From the NCBI GenBank assembly GCA_026874595.1, contig CM049315.1, forward strand, positions 69,697,916 to 69,761,915: a stretch of DNA of 64,000 nucleotides, written 5' to 3'. The translations under genes were made by a program, and so were the position numbers. The DNA comes from Sipunculus nudus. Its lineage: Eukaryota; Annelida; Sipuncula; Golfingiida; Sipunculidae. Shown here piece by piece: positions 13,171 through 25,546 of this stretch; position 1 is the first letter of the stretch, and the number at the start of each line of letters is the position of its first letter. The notes below the pieces were generated by a model. It saw nothing but the letters and a program-made list of their open reading frames with translations, did no database searches and was not told the origin of the DNA.

Positions 13171-14060
13171 TTGAAAGGGCTTTTATGTGCATGTAAAATG
13201 TCAAATTTAGTAATGTAATTGATACTTTAATTATAGCCTGACGCAGGTAAGATAAAATATTGATGATAAAATATTGTCTTTTTCCTCTACATTAGACGAA
13301 CTGTAACCGTGATAATTTAGATCGTGACGTCACGCGTGGGTGAGACCACATCTTCGTGGTCAAATTGAAATAGTACGCTTTCCGTCCGCACTCTACGTCG
13401 CTTTACAAAAGCTTAAATCGGTTTATTCAATCAAAAGTGTCTATGCTGTCCGCACCTAGTTCATAATCTGATTTACTGTGCTGCAAAAAAAAGTTATATT
13501 TCGTAGGAAGGATTGGATCAAATGGCAGGGAAACTCATTTCACGCAGACTAGAAGCGGATTTGCCTGTACGCACTAGGAACCGTTTTCCTGAAAACCGGA
13601 TTAAAGTAAACAGGACTACTGTAGACCGCCTTTAAAGCGTCGAAAACTCATTTATCCGGCCTCATGGATTTCTTGTCATTGGATATTCGTTGGTATAAAC
13701 TTCATACTATATATTTAATCTTGCAGTAAATTTGTATGCTTGCAGCGAGTTTGATTTCAACTGGTATTGCGCCGTTTTACGTTTTCTACCACACTGTGAT
13801 GTCCTGCATTGAATTCATAAACTGAGTTGTATAGATTGGTATGTTAAATTATATACAAATATCGGTTTATTTCTCCTAAATTCTTCTCACAATAGATTAA
13901 TACATCCTGATTAATACGCTTATCAATGGCCCATAAGAGAAATGTCTTAATTAAGAACAAGGATAATTTATATAATGCACGACTAATGATGTTATAATCG
14001 GCTACCCGCCGGTGATTACACGTCACGGTCTGGTGACCAGGATGATCAATCATGAATGGA
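10641..14060. other. Non-coding stretch between relic and copy B
   Basis: No gene recognised. It includes a CA-rich patch at 11841-11880 and a repeated GTCCGCTCTGT motif near 11935 and 12005. There are clusters of ATCAGATCAGT-like motifs at 12640-12790 and a (GA)n microsatellite at 13127-13168. Open frames at 12203-12442 and 12520-12714 have no recognisable domain or splice support. Confidence 0.6.
13127..13168. repeat. (GA)n microsatellite
   Basis: GA dinucleotide run with a single slip. Confidence 0.95.
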
Positions 14061-14110
14061 CAGGTCCTGTGGGACGTGGTAAATCACGTGACCCTGTGAA
14101 CGATATAAAT
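14061..14110 (+). promoter_or_regulatory. Copy B promoter: conserved block and TATA box
   Basis: CAGGTCCTGTGGGACG followed by GGTAAATCACGTGACC (contains CACGTG) lies just before TATAAAT at 14104-14110, 142 bp before the ATG. The block aligns with blocks upstream of copies C (20613) and D (32135), which share CAGGTC, GGACG and AGGT-AAAC. TATA plus a shared upstream block argues that transcription starts here, directly before a kinase-less reading frame. Confidence 0.6.
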
Positions 14111-14251
14111 ACAAGCTGGATTCCATGGAAGTCATTAGTCGTTCACTGTGACTCTCTTGACACTGTGACACCGCATTATCTCTGCAGTAATCATTATTTT
14201 AGAATCTCAAAAGTTGCAAGCTAGAAAAATAATATACCATTGAAAACTAAA

Positions 14252-17200
14252 ATGGGTGCTTTCAGCATGGTACGTATCAATTAGAAGATTTTACAATCTT
14301 TCCACATTTATCTCGTTTTATTACATATGCGGAAATTAATTTTACTATAATCAAGAATTTAGCACATAAAATAATAAATATCGTTATTTCTTTTCAGCTC
14401 GATCATCCAAGTGAAGACGACAATACGAAGAATATAGAAGAATGTCAGAATACCCAGTCTACAGGTAATACTGAGAAAGACACCGGGGAGAGTTTTATTC
14501 AGAGTGACCAGAAGAAGGTGAGCGTCAAGTCTCTGACTGAGGTCACAGATGATCACGTGACGGGCTATTGTGCCATTTCTCTTCTGAACACCTCGCGTCT
14601 AAAGCCTACACGTCAGAAAATAAGAAATACAATGGTAAGCGAACAATAAAATCAAAATGGATAAATATCAATATAAGTTCTTTCTTTTTTTTATTTCAAG
14701 ATATAATATTTGAATATATGTAAATGAATTCCGTACAACTTTGTTTTACAATTTTATTCTAAAACAGATGACGATCACAGACGACGGCAGCGTGTACTTG
14801 GAGATCCTCAGAAATAAACAGAACCTGGATACCGTGAGAGCTGTGATGAAGATCAGCCCTGATGGTCACGTGATTCAGGTCTATCAGCCCAAGTGTGACA
14901 ACACGACAGTCAGTGACAGTCCAGCCAGCCCTGCAACAGGCTCAGTCAGGAAGTACAGCCACGACAGGCTGCCCCAGAAACACTGGAAGAAGTACCAGCA
15001 TGCGGCAAGGTGATTATGTTCAAAATAACGATAAAAGAATAAAATTATAGTATATTTAACGGACCTTACATTAAGTTAAGCAAATTTATTTCTTATAGAT
15101 GAATTCGTTTAAAGATGTTTTTCTTTGTGCTTTATGATTCATTTGCTATATAAATTCATTTGTACTTAATGTTACAGATTTGTTGAGCTTGTCAAGTCGA
15201 GAGCACCAAAAGTTACCATGTACACGGACCAGGCCAAGTGTATGCTGATGGAGAACGACAGCTGTGACTTTGAGGCGGCGTTTATGACGGAGCCAAGGTC
15301 CGCTGTAGTCATGACATCACGAGCATCACCTTTGGCGACGGAAGGTCTTTTACATTGGGGTCCGTATCCAGTTACCAACAAATGATTCCAAGAAACCGGA
15401 AGCTGTACCGGTATTCAATGCAGGTAAAACCAAAACAATGTATCAATTATATTTACACAATATGACCATATTTTTATTTTGTATTGAAAGGTTAATTACA
15501 GTTGTTAGAGTTGGAAAACATAAAATATATAGCACAAGATAGCAGGTGAACATTATATGATTTTAAAAAGAGTAAATTTTAATTCTATTGACTGAATATA
15601 AGATTCAATATTTCACAAAATGTAAGAATGGAACTATGAAGTAACGTACTAAACAAATTTTACTCTTTTTCCATCAGTGCCGGGAGAGATGTCTTAAGTT
15701 CGTGCATGTGCTGACCTCTAGTGGGAGAGAAGAAACCATCAGACCAGGCGGACAGTGCTTCCCAGTGGTAATTGGAAGGTGAGTTGATTAACTGATAAAA
15801 TTGTGATTGGGTCGTTTATATCTACATTGACTTCATAAATTCCATCATATATATAAATTAGTTTTTTTTTCACGCTCGCCCTTTTCATTCTTCAAATAAA
15901 GACTTGATTGGTGTACTTTTAGTTAAACCATCATAATTAGGTATTCATTATTTTCTCCTAAAATTGTAGGCGTCCTGGCAGTGATCACATCAGTCATTCA
16001 AAAGGGAAACTGTCACCGATCATAGAAAAATCGTCAAGTCCAGTGTCTTCACCACGAAATAATAACAACACCGAGGCCGCCATGCTTTACCAAACCAGCA
16101 ACGATACTTCGCGTGGCTATCTGGGGCCACATTCTTTGTCACAATTACCCTCTCCAAGAAGTAGCACGCCAGTAGACTGTCCGTCGATTCCGTCTGCCCT
16201 GAGAGAGATGACCGCGCTTGACCAAGATGACCGCGCAGTGCAATCCCAGGTGGCGCTAAGAACCAAACAGTCGTCTGCTGCACCCAGGGACGCGGCGTCT
16301 GCTTCCTTCACGTCAAACCAGGGGACGCCACCAGTTTCACCAACGTCTGTTTCTCCACGCCTCAACGAACGACGGGCCGCGGTGCCAACAATCTTGTGTA
16401 AAATTTTCGTCTCTGGCATTGGCTGGGGAACTAAGTGGTCCAACAAGGAAGTAGTGATCAAGTTCAATGACGGCTCAGAACTGTCTGTCCTACCAGATCC
16501 CAAGGTCATCAAGTACAAGTGTCCTCAAGGATTCCGCGCCAGGTACGTTTAGGCCTTCTAATTAAGCTTATATGTTAGACAAGACGCAGAGTAAAAGAGA
16601 TTAAAAGGAATATTTGTATATTAAATGTCATTTGCCTTTACTTCCCATTGGCCTGAGGGTGGGTCCGAAAGCCGACAGTGCCTGGATACGATATGGTTAC
16701 CTGAATTTATCAAAAAGGTTCATATTTTTTAATCAAACTATCATGCATATTATGAACCGTAAACAGTAAAGATCATTACTGAACATTAAGTTACACAAGA
16801 CTCCAGTGAGACTATGCAAATACAGTACATCCAGGATAGCGAATGTTGTTGATTTCATCACGGTGCTTAGGGCGTTTGACCAGTACACTCCAACGGGCTG
16901 ATACGGAGACACAGGGCCGACATAACTCGTAATAAATAGACCGTTATATATTTCGGCATCTAGTGCGATGTACCGGTATCCGGCTGATAACATGCTTTTA
17001 TCTTGAGATCGGTTAATGAAACAAAATTTCATATATCGGTTAAACACAACAACCTGATACAAGGTTCATTTAAAGTAAAAATGGAACATTAATATGTTAT
17101 AACATGGAACAAAATGTTACTTATATAGCGTTCAATATTGGTTAATGACAAAGTGATGCTAGAGCCGTTATGGTTAATGATTATGATTGCTTGTTTTCGT

Positions 17201-17302
17201 TCCAGTTACACAGAGGAAGACCTTATCCCCTCGGAGGTAAAAGAGAAACTTGATGCGGCGCCAGAGGTCGTTGACAGACTTGAAGCATCGCTGAAGTCTT
17301 GA
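14252..17302 (+). pseudogene. PLK4 polo-box-only paralog, copy B (one-base frameshift)
   Basis: Seven exons with good GT-AG sites: 14252-14269, 14398-14634, 14768-15009, 15178-15423, 15678-15778, 15970-16542 and 17206-17302 (TGA). Exon 1 encodes MGAFSM. Exon 2 is a 79-codon polar linker ending with SRLKPTRQKIRN, like the segment just before PLK4's cryptic polo box. Exons 3-5 give PB1-PB2 (LPQKHWKKYQHAARFVELVK, MYTDQAKCMLMEND, FPVVIGR). Exon 6 gives a long Ser/Pro linker and the start of PB3 (GIGWGTKWSNKEV), and exon 7 the PB3 helix. One T is missing from the TTTT expected in the FYDG codons at 15281-15283, so the frame closes at TGA 15383-15385. With that base the gene would be about 504 codons. 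Every splice phase fits, so this may be a young pseudogene, a segregating null or a base-calling error. AATAAA at 17308 could be the polyadenylation signal. Confidence 0.85.
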
Positions 17303-17499
17303 ACCAGAATAAACAAAACCGGGGTGTTTGATACAGAGAAGCCTAGAGGAGTGGCCTCAGTTCTGCACAGATGACAAAAGAATTCAGAACTTTGGGGCAC
17401 CAAGTACTTTTCCACTGTGAATGAAAGGAGGCGGTATTTCGATTAAATGAGGCAAGTGGAGTGAGCCGCTTACTCAGGGGGTGTTTTGTTCACTGTGTA

Positions 17500-18305
17500 C
17501 TTCTCCGACATGTGAGCTGCGACATCCGCTTTATAATCTGTACTAAGATCGACAGGGGATGTACTTCGAGGTCTGTCTTAAGTCGTGATCTGCGGAGAAA
17601 GTCAGGTGACCATTAGATCCGTATCTTCCAAGTAAAAGCCGGAGGAACACTCCGGGGATGACCGCGCCCTCATCCGTAAATTATAGTTCTATTTAGATTT
17701 AAAGAGGAACCTTACAGACTGCTGCACCAGACAGACTCTGTCTTCTTAACTCAAACGGGGATCTAGCAGCGTGAACGAACAGGGGTGTGAGTGACCTTCT
17801 CTGATGTAAATGAAGGGTGACAGTAGTTTAAACACAACATGGATCCAGTATGGTAAAAAACAGAGCTGAGCCGCTGTTATGGAATACCATATGTACATAC
17901 AAAAACTTAGCTAGTACAGATAGACCCGGCAGCTGTTGTTATGCTCTTTGTTTATGAAATGGGAAAATTGAAAAAAAGTACGAGCTTCTTGTATGGGACT
18001 TTTGTTCTACGAAAAAAAAAACAAAAAAAAAAAAAAACAGTTGGACTGGTTTACAAATATAAAATGTACTTTACACACTTCTAAACAGACTATTAAATGA
18101 ATGGTATTCAATGATTTATCTTTTGAAAGATTGTTTGAAAATTTTTATCAGCAATGATTTAGCTTTCAACACTTATTTTTTTCATTTGTTTACATTTGTT
18201 AATTACTCATTTAAGAAATTTGCAATGCTTATAAAACGTGTGGCATGCATATATATTGTTCACGTTTAGCTTATTTATAATAAACCCAAAGATAATATGT
18301 ATTAC

Positions 18306-18353
<48 letters not shown>

Positions 18354-18570
18354 GGACATATCAAAGAGGTCTCGGGACATTTTATCAAACTTCGACCACT
18401 TGAAAAAATGTAAATGGGCTATGTGTCCTACATCGAAAGCGGCATGTGAAGCCGTATTTGATGTTGATTATAACAAGGTCAGGGTAAATGCTAAAAGATA
18501 ATGAAACTCCACGAAAGGATGGTTACCTGGTTCGCATATTAGACTTGTTTGGTCTTAAGTTTCAAAGGGA
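17500..18570 (+). repeat. Duplicated 3' flank of copy B (partner 9596-10640)
   Basis: Partner of the flank downstream of the relic; see the shared blocks there. It contains the (GA)n microsatellite at 18308-18352 and an A-rich run near 18010-18038. No coding signal. Confidence 0.85.
18308..18352. repeat. (GA)n microsatellite
   Basis: Pure GA run inside the duplicated flank of copy B. Confidence 0.95.
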
Positions 18571-19051
18571 AGGTCCTCCCACAGGATGCTAATCCTCGGT
18601 TAAGATTTCACGGCAGTTTTTAAATGTAATACTCGGAATGAAATAACTGATATGTTGAAGTCTTATGTTAAACTTTGCATTTGACCGGGTTCCGTGGTCT
18701 CGACAGCACACAGCTCCTAAGAGCACAGATCACGAGTTTGAGTACCGGTATTACCAGAGGAGCCGTGAGATTGTTCGCGGTCGACCCAAAACAGGGTCTG
18801 GTGCTCTGCAGTTGTTCTGCAGCTGTTTATAAATACCCTTATATTCAACTGATAAATTTGAAAGTAATAAACTGCAGATAAATTAAATAAAATCTAATTG
18901 CTAATTAATAAATATAAATATGAGACACGAAAATAAATCACGTCAATTGGGAAATTAGATAAAATGAGAGATATTGCAGCTCACCGGGGGGCCGCGCGCC
19001 GAAGGCACCCCCTCTGAATCCGAAACTGATAGCAATGGCAATTTAATGCAA

Positions 19052-19109
<58 letters not shown>

Positions 19110-20600
19110 TATTGTTGGATTAAATGAAATTCCGAAAGGACGGCGACTACTGGACGCGACCGCCTTTCTTTATGTATACAAACTATGTTTCATAGATATA
19201 TAAAATAGAACAGCTAGGACATAGCTAGAGCGAAGGGTAAAAAACCGGAAATGGAAACAATTTAAAAATACATATATAAAGGAAAAGCATTGCTGAAGCA
19301 CATAATATCAATTTTATCAAACTTTAACTTCACTAACAATTATTTCAGTATGTTTTTAATGTACCCTGTCTATATTTTTTTATGTACATTCAGTTAGTGT
19401 GTCAACCTTATTATGTATGATTTCATGTATAGTTGTTTTTCTATGTGTATCGTATGATGATGTAATACTATTTGTATTATGTGTTCAATAAAAAAAAACA
19501 ATAGCGGTAAACCCTTTATCCCGACATCCCACTTGCGACCTCCAAGTTTCCATTGACCGAGTTCTCCTGTTTGAGACATGATGCGCGTAGTATATGATAG
19601 ATGGCACTGCTATTGCTTCTTGCAATTTCTCGTGCAAATGCCAAATTTCTCAAACTTTATGGGAAAATGTGGAAGTAGACCTCCCAGAAGGTAATACCTT
19701 GCATTGTTACCGGCAGTTCAAGGTAAAAACGGACAAGCATGTCGAGAGGAGTTCCGTGACAAAGACGCAGTGCCACCACCGTCAGTTATCATAAGAACAA
19801 TTAACATAAAGAAATACATAAAGAAATTGTGAAATTTATATCGAGTGATTCTAAAATTTAATCACTTCTGGTTGTTCACACTCCCGATATTTGTAGCAAA
19901 TTTCATAGAAGAGTGTAGGTAGTACCACACACATAAACACAACACCCCTACGCGTCGGCAAGGGCGGCATACCTCTTTCATGGCTGTATGGATGACTGGT
20001 CATCTCACGCGTGAGTGAACTGATGCTCAAAATGCAGAAAGAACAAAGACTGTTCAAGCATAACAAGTAGTATCCAGATTAATGAATCTTTGGGCTCTTT
20101 AACTTAAATAATCAAATATGGTTTATATTTACAATATAACACCAAAATAAGAATTTTTATATAAATATAATGGTATCATAAAAAACCATTCTATTAGTAT
20201 TTACTGATATCTTGTTATTTTAAATTTTATTTCATGTATTGTTCTTAAAATTCTTCGTGGCTAAGCTGATCTGTTACTCCAGCCGTCGTTTCGGGTGTCG
20301 TACCTTTAAAATTGTCAGCACTCTTGCTGTCCTATTGTTAACATTTTCATTACTCTAGTCGGTGTATTTATGATAAGCAAATTGAAGATAAAGGCTCAGA
20401 AAAGAAAAAGTAATGGGTTTTGAAACAATGGTACAGTGATACCATTAATCATCATAATCGTCACTGATGTCTTATCAGGTGCACTAATCACGTTAAAGAT
20501 GATTGCTCCGTCCTTGCCCGCTCCCCGTGAATGATCTGATTACTTTTAATTATATCGTACTCTATAAGTACTGCAACGATACACCCGACTGATTAGGGAA
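18571..20600. other. Non-coding stretch between copies B and C
   Basis: No gene recognised. A stretch at about 18690-18760 has a weak tRNA-like look (anticodon-arm-like CAGCTCCTAAGAGC followed by GAGTTTGAGTACC) and may be a decayed tRNA-derived repeat. A (TA)n microsatellite lies at 19055-19100. Confidence 0.5.
19055..19100. repeat. (TA)n microsatellite
   Basis: Long TA run, continuing as TTTATATATT. Confidence 0.95.
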
Positions 20601-20612
20601 ACATGATCAAAC

Positions 20613-20727
20613 AGGTCGGGGCGGACGAGGTCAAACATGTTTCTTAACTTTAATGTGAATAAATAAAGTGAACGGTCCTCAGAATCCATCAGATGTTCCC
20701 GACGAGAGCTCAGTTATGGATATATAA
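20613..20727 (+). promoter_or_regulatory. Copy C promoter: conserved block and TATA box
   Basis: CAGGTCGGGGCGGACGAGGT, then CAAACATGTTTCTTAA, matches the copy D block nearly base for base. TATATAA sits at 20721-20727, 84 bp before the ATG. The block-to-TATA distance is longer here than in B or D. Confidence 0.65.
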
Positions 20728-20810
20728 CTACCCGCCTCAGACGTTGTAATTATGAATAACTTAATCTTAAGGTCTAGGAGAATCATTAGGCACAGAAGCA
20801 ACACACCAAA

Positions 20811-23800
20811 ATGGGAGTTCAAAATATGGTAAGTGTTTACTTTTTTTTACAAAAAAAAACCTGAACTTTCCTTAAAGCCTAGTTTACAGAACAAAGCGAT
20901 AAATCTATTAAATTATTAAAAGCATACAGATATTGATCATGAAAAAAAAATATTTTAAAATAAATTATATTTAAAGCAGTTTATATAAATTTGAATACAT
21001 TAATCGAAGAGTAGTTTTTCGGTTTACATTTACATAGGGAAAGATTCCGCTGTTTTGATATAATCCCGCAGCCTGTTTTACACCCTTGATACCGTTGATA
21101 ATATATAATTTTATTTATTTCGTTAACAGAAAATAAATGTGTCGGGTTAACTTATGACATAATTATGTACATATACTATTTAAAAACGTGACATCTGAAT
21201 TATTCCATTATATCATACAATCATAATTTTCTTTTTATATTTTATTCAGGTGTCCAGTTACAGCCAGGGAGAAGGGTGTTCCTCCTCAGTGAATGACGTC
21301 TCATATGGTCAATTGTCCGACTCCTCCTCTAACGTCTTTTCGCCTGGAGCCTTTACGTCAGAAAATTCGCAGTCTTGTGGTAAATTCTTGCTTCCATTGC
21401 ATTTTAAATGTAGTAGTGCTAATTAAAAGCCTGTATCTGGCACATTACAAGAGCCTCAGACATTAATCAAATTTTAACTCATTTATCGATATAATATTTG
21501 TAAAATATATGTAGATAGAGGTTTGGTTCTTTATTCAAATTGGAAAAATAAAAACTATAGATAATTGATAAAATGGGATTGTTACTGTGAATCACATCTA
21601 TATATTTACATTTTTTCCCTTTACAGATGACGATCGCAGACGACGGCAGCGTGTACTTGGAGATCCTCAGAACTAAACAGGACCTGGAGATCGTGAGAGA
21701 TGTGATGAAGATCAGCTCTGATGGTCACGTGATCCAAGTCTATCAGCCCCAATGTGAGAACACGACAGTCAGTTAGAGTCCAACCAGACCTGCAGCAGGC
21801 TCCGTCGGGGAGTACAGCTACGACAGGCTGCCTCAGAAATGCTGGAAGAAGTACCAGCATGCGGCAAGATTATTATGTTTAAAATAACGGTAAAAGAATA
21901 CAGTTATAGTATAATTAATCGACCTTACATTAAGTAAAGGATTTCTTTTGTAAATCAATTCGTTAGAAACATTTATTTATTTTCTTTGTGTATTCGGGTT
22001 CACGTGCAATGTAAATTTATTTGTGATCAATGTTTTAGATTTGTTGAACTGGTCAAGTCGAGAACACCAAAAGTGACCATGTACACGGACCAGGCCAATT
22101 GTTTGTTGATGGAGAACGACAACTGTGACTTTGAGGCGGCGTTTTATGACGGCGCTAAGGTCTACAGTAGCTTTGACGTCACAATCATCACTCAGAGTGA
22201 CGGGGGTTCTATCACACTGGAGACTGAAACCAGCTCCCAACAACTGGACACGAAGAACAGGGAGATCTACAGTTATGCGGTGAAGGTAAAATTATAAATT
22301 CATTTAGACTGAACTTGATGATTAATCTTGAACCTTTTGAAATTGCAATATACTTAAAAATGTTCTTCTTTATTAAAAAAATTGACGTAACAATTAAGGG
22401 AATTATATATACATGTTTATTACATATTATTTAATATAGTATTGCATTTGCAAGCTGGTTTAACTTTTCATTTAAAACAATTAAAAAAGGGTGAGCCTGA
22501 ACTTTCTAATCTTTACTTTTTTTATTCTTTCCAGTTTCGACAGAAATGTCTGAACTTCGTCTCCCTGATGACGATGGGGATGATGATGATGATGATAACC
22601 TTTATTTCCTCCAAGAATGAAGATAGACAATAATTTTTTATAATAATTAAACGATGCACTTTTCACGTACAACATTTGGCAAAAAGTCAAGGTCACACCC
22701 GACATAAACATAATGTTAATTTAAAGATGCTAAAACGCCGACTGTTCCCTTAATGTGATTTCTAATGCGTAAATTATTGTTGTCTTCATTGGAGACAAAT
22801 ACTACAAACGGATAATATTAATATACGCAAATCCGGAGTTAATACGCATCCTCAGACTAATCAACTTGTCTCTTTATTGTTGCAGCCGCATTCCTGCCAA
22901 CTGTCCTTCTAATCCGAGGTATAATGCCCTGGCTTCACGTGTTCCGTCTCCTCGGACAGAGTCGTCGAACTTGGAAAAGAAAGCATCACCACAAACCAGT
23001 TGTTCAGCGAGATCATCTTTGTCCTCTAATCCACCTACAAACATGGGGACGTCTCCGGAATCCCCGCCAAACCAGGGGGCGCCACCTTCACCATCGTCTG
23101 CTTCACCTTCGCCAAGCAGTAACAACTGGTCCCTTGCAGAACTAACGGTCCTGTGTAAAATATATTTTCCCGGAATCGGCCTTGGCACTCATTGGTCTAA
23201 CAAGGAAGTGTCTGTCCAGTTCACTGACGGTTCAAAACTTAAACTTAAACCCAGTCCCTTGGTCATCAAGTACACGCGTCCTAATGGACTTTTGGCTAGG
23301 TACGTATATATGCTTTACCCAAATGTACTTCTGTTTGATAACATAACAAACTCTACAATCGACCTTTGACCTTACGCTATTCCCTGCCTTGGAATAGCCG
23401 TGACGTCACGTGAATGCAGGCCGCAATTACGCAGGAGGCGGTCCACTATAATTTAGCAGCGCCAGGACATGGTCCACTGTCTCAAATAGTAGAGAAGATA
23501 TCTCCACAATTCTGACTAAGTCTTGGGTTAAGGTGGACGACTCAAGGCGGTTTTTGTTTTTGGTGAAGTAGGCAGACAATAACTTCAGTGTGACCGATAC
23601 ATGGGCTGGTCAACACAGAATGCAAGGTTGAATGTGTTTATTTTACACAGTATGATCATTGCATTAATGCAGACTTGATTGGCCTACTGAGATGAACATA
23701 ATAAATACGTTATAAAAAAATGTGTCATGTTCTTTATGCGACATTGTATAAGTAACGATTTATGCTTATCCGTACATCCAGCTACATGAAAGAGTACGGT

Positions 23801-23860
23801 GAAATCACAGACAGCAAGACCCTGTCCATGTGCCGCACACGGCAAAAGCAGTTACTGTGA
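20811..23860 (+). pseudogene. PLK4 polo-box-only paralog, copy C (degenerate)
   Basis: The seven-exon layout is kept: 20811-20828 (MGVQNM), 21250-21379, 21627-21868, 22039-22285, 22535-about 22633, 22886-23299 and 23782-23860. Exons 4 and 6 still read well (FVELVKSRTPKVTMYTDQAN; GIGLGTHWSNKEVSVQFTDG). Lesions: exon 2 is 8 bp shorter than in D, consistent with loss of one unit between GGTC direct repeats, which shifts the frame before the RLKP-RQKIR segment. Exon 3 has an in-frame TAG at 21774-21776. The exon 3 donor GCGGCAAG-GT has become GCGGCAAG-AT at 21868. Exon 5 ends in a (GAT)n expansion that replaces the conserved FP-VIGR end. AATAAA lies at 23877. Clearly a pseudogene. Confidence 0.9.
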
Positions 23861-24655
23861 TTAATTTAAAATGTAAAATAAATATAAATCTATCCTTAAA
23901 AATCAAATAAATGTCTTTAAGTAATTATTTTGCCTTTCATATTTAATTTGCGCGAGAGAGAGAAAAAAAAAAAAAATAAGACTTAGTCAGTTGTCAAGAA
24001 ACTTTGTTACAGCAATTTTAATTGATTCCAAAAAATGAAGTACTGTAAATTCTGTAAAACACAGGCTACACACGCCACCCGTTGTCATGAATATAAACAA
24101 CTCACAGCGAATGGCCGTATGAGGTCAACTGTGTAACAGTGCACAGGTATCCCCCCCCCCCCCCCCGCCCGCTTCTTTTCAGTTGACCTTACCGGTGTCA
24201 GTATTTTACTTTCGTCACAGCATGTTGCGTCTGTGTGTTTAATCATAAGATACTTTTGTAGGCATTGTCCGTGACGGTTGGTCACCTTGAAAAGGTTAGC
24301 AAATCCATATATGAACTGACCACTGAGCTGTGAAACAAATACCACAAACAATCAGGGAAAAAAGAGGATGACTGCGTTCACTACTTTTTTTTTAATTGTG
24401 ACCAAACTAATTTATCATTGAACCTGCCGAATATTTGATTAAATTAAAGTCGATTTTATTCGTGTAGTTATCATTTGCGTTAACACCTCATCTGTGTAAC
24501 TTGGGTCCTCTTCAGCTCCTTCTTTGCACCGAACCAACTGAAGATAATCGAAATAGAAAATCATAAAAGTAATACTTTTTTGCATTGACACCGGTGAGAA
24601 ATTACATCATTGGTTTAACTCCGACAGGTAGCGTAGGTATCATGATTGTCACCGA
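23861..24655. other. Non-coding stretch after copy C
   Basis: No gene. Contains an A-rich run at 23963-23978 and a C homopolymer at about 24151-24165. Confidence 0.6.
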
Positions 24656-24663
24656 TGGCAAGA

Positions 24664-25538
24664 TAGTGGTGGGCCGATCATCGAGTTTTATCGAAAGTCA
24701 GTCGGTTTGCTGCCACTTTCAAGCGCTCGATTATCAAAGGCAACTATCGATTACATCATAATAATGATGTTTTCTTTCCAGAATGCCCTTATGTTATAGG
24801 CAAAAATGATTCTTCTATTTTGTACCACATTCTGCGCTTCATATAATGAGTCTGTGTTCCCAAATAACTTCCATATGTAACTGAGTATGACACGGTAGAT
24901 GCGTGAACGGAGGACTGCAGGGAGCTGCAGAATTAGCGGAGAGTTTTCTAACGTAATGTACATTGCAAAATATGGGCGGGAAGGCGTTAAAATACTCCAT
25001 AAATTCTCCAGGTCTATGCCAATTTGTGAGATTATCTTAGAAATAATCTATTCAACCGATGTCAGGTCCCGCTGTTTAGGCCGTCCTTAAAAATTCTTTG
25101 TTGGGGCTAACCCGGTCGGTCGCGTATTTGGATTTCAGCTGGAATTTCTTTTGGACTAGTCTGCATTTTTTTGTATGATCTGCCCCAAGCGCACCTGGGC
25201 CGTAAAATCTGCCTTCATGTGCCAGAAAAACAACCCCTTTTTAGGCCTAACATTCTTAGATGCTCTTAAATTCCATTATGAAAGATATTACCCGACGTTG
25301 CCGATCGTTAAATTTGATCCTTAAAATTAGTCTGATTGTGTCTTTATACGTGGAAGGATCGTTACACTCGTGCGCGAGAAGAAAATACTTGCCGGGGAAA
25401 CGCAGGTACAGTTTCACAGATAATTGCATATTTCTTTGATAATTGCATACATTTGTCAGAACCGATTAATAATCGATCATCAGTCGGTTTGCTCAAACCG
25501 ATGATCGATTATGATAAAGGAACCGTCTCCCACCACTA
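24664..25538. mobile_element. Non-autonomous hAT-type element (875 bp)
   Basis: The ends are TAGTGGTGGG and CCCACCACTA, a perfect 10-bp terminal inverted repeat. The element is flanked by a perfect 8-bp duplication, TGGCAAGA (24656-24663 and 25539-25546). An 8-bp target duplication and this type of terminus are hallmarks of the hAT superfamily. Inside, CAGTCGGTTTGCT occurs near both ends and GATCATCGA / ATCGATCATC motifs form subterminal inverted repeats. No transposase frame is present, so it must have moved in trans. Confidence 0.9.
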
Positions 25539-25546
25539 TGGCAAGA

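Noticed and set aside
13280-13640. Possible miniature element with GTCCGCAC repeats near copy B
   Set aside because: Motifs recur only loosely and no termini or duplication could be defined.
16117-16518. Minus-strand frame of 133 codons opposite copy B exon 6
   Set aside because: It mirrors the Ser/Pro-rich linker and PB3 coding strand; no conserved domain or splice sites.
22874-23188. Minus-strand frame of 104 codons opposite copy C exon 6
   Set aside because: Complement of a coding exon; low-complexity composition explains the open frame.
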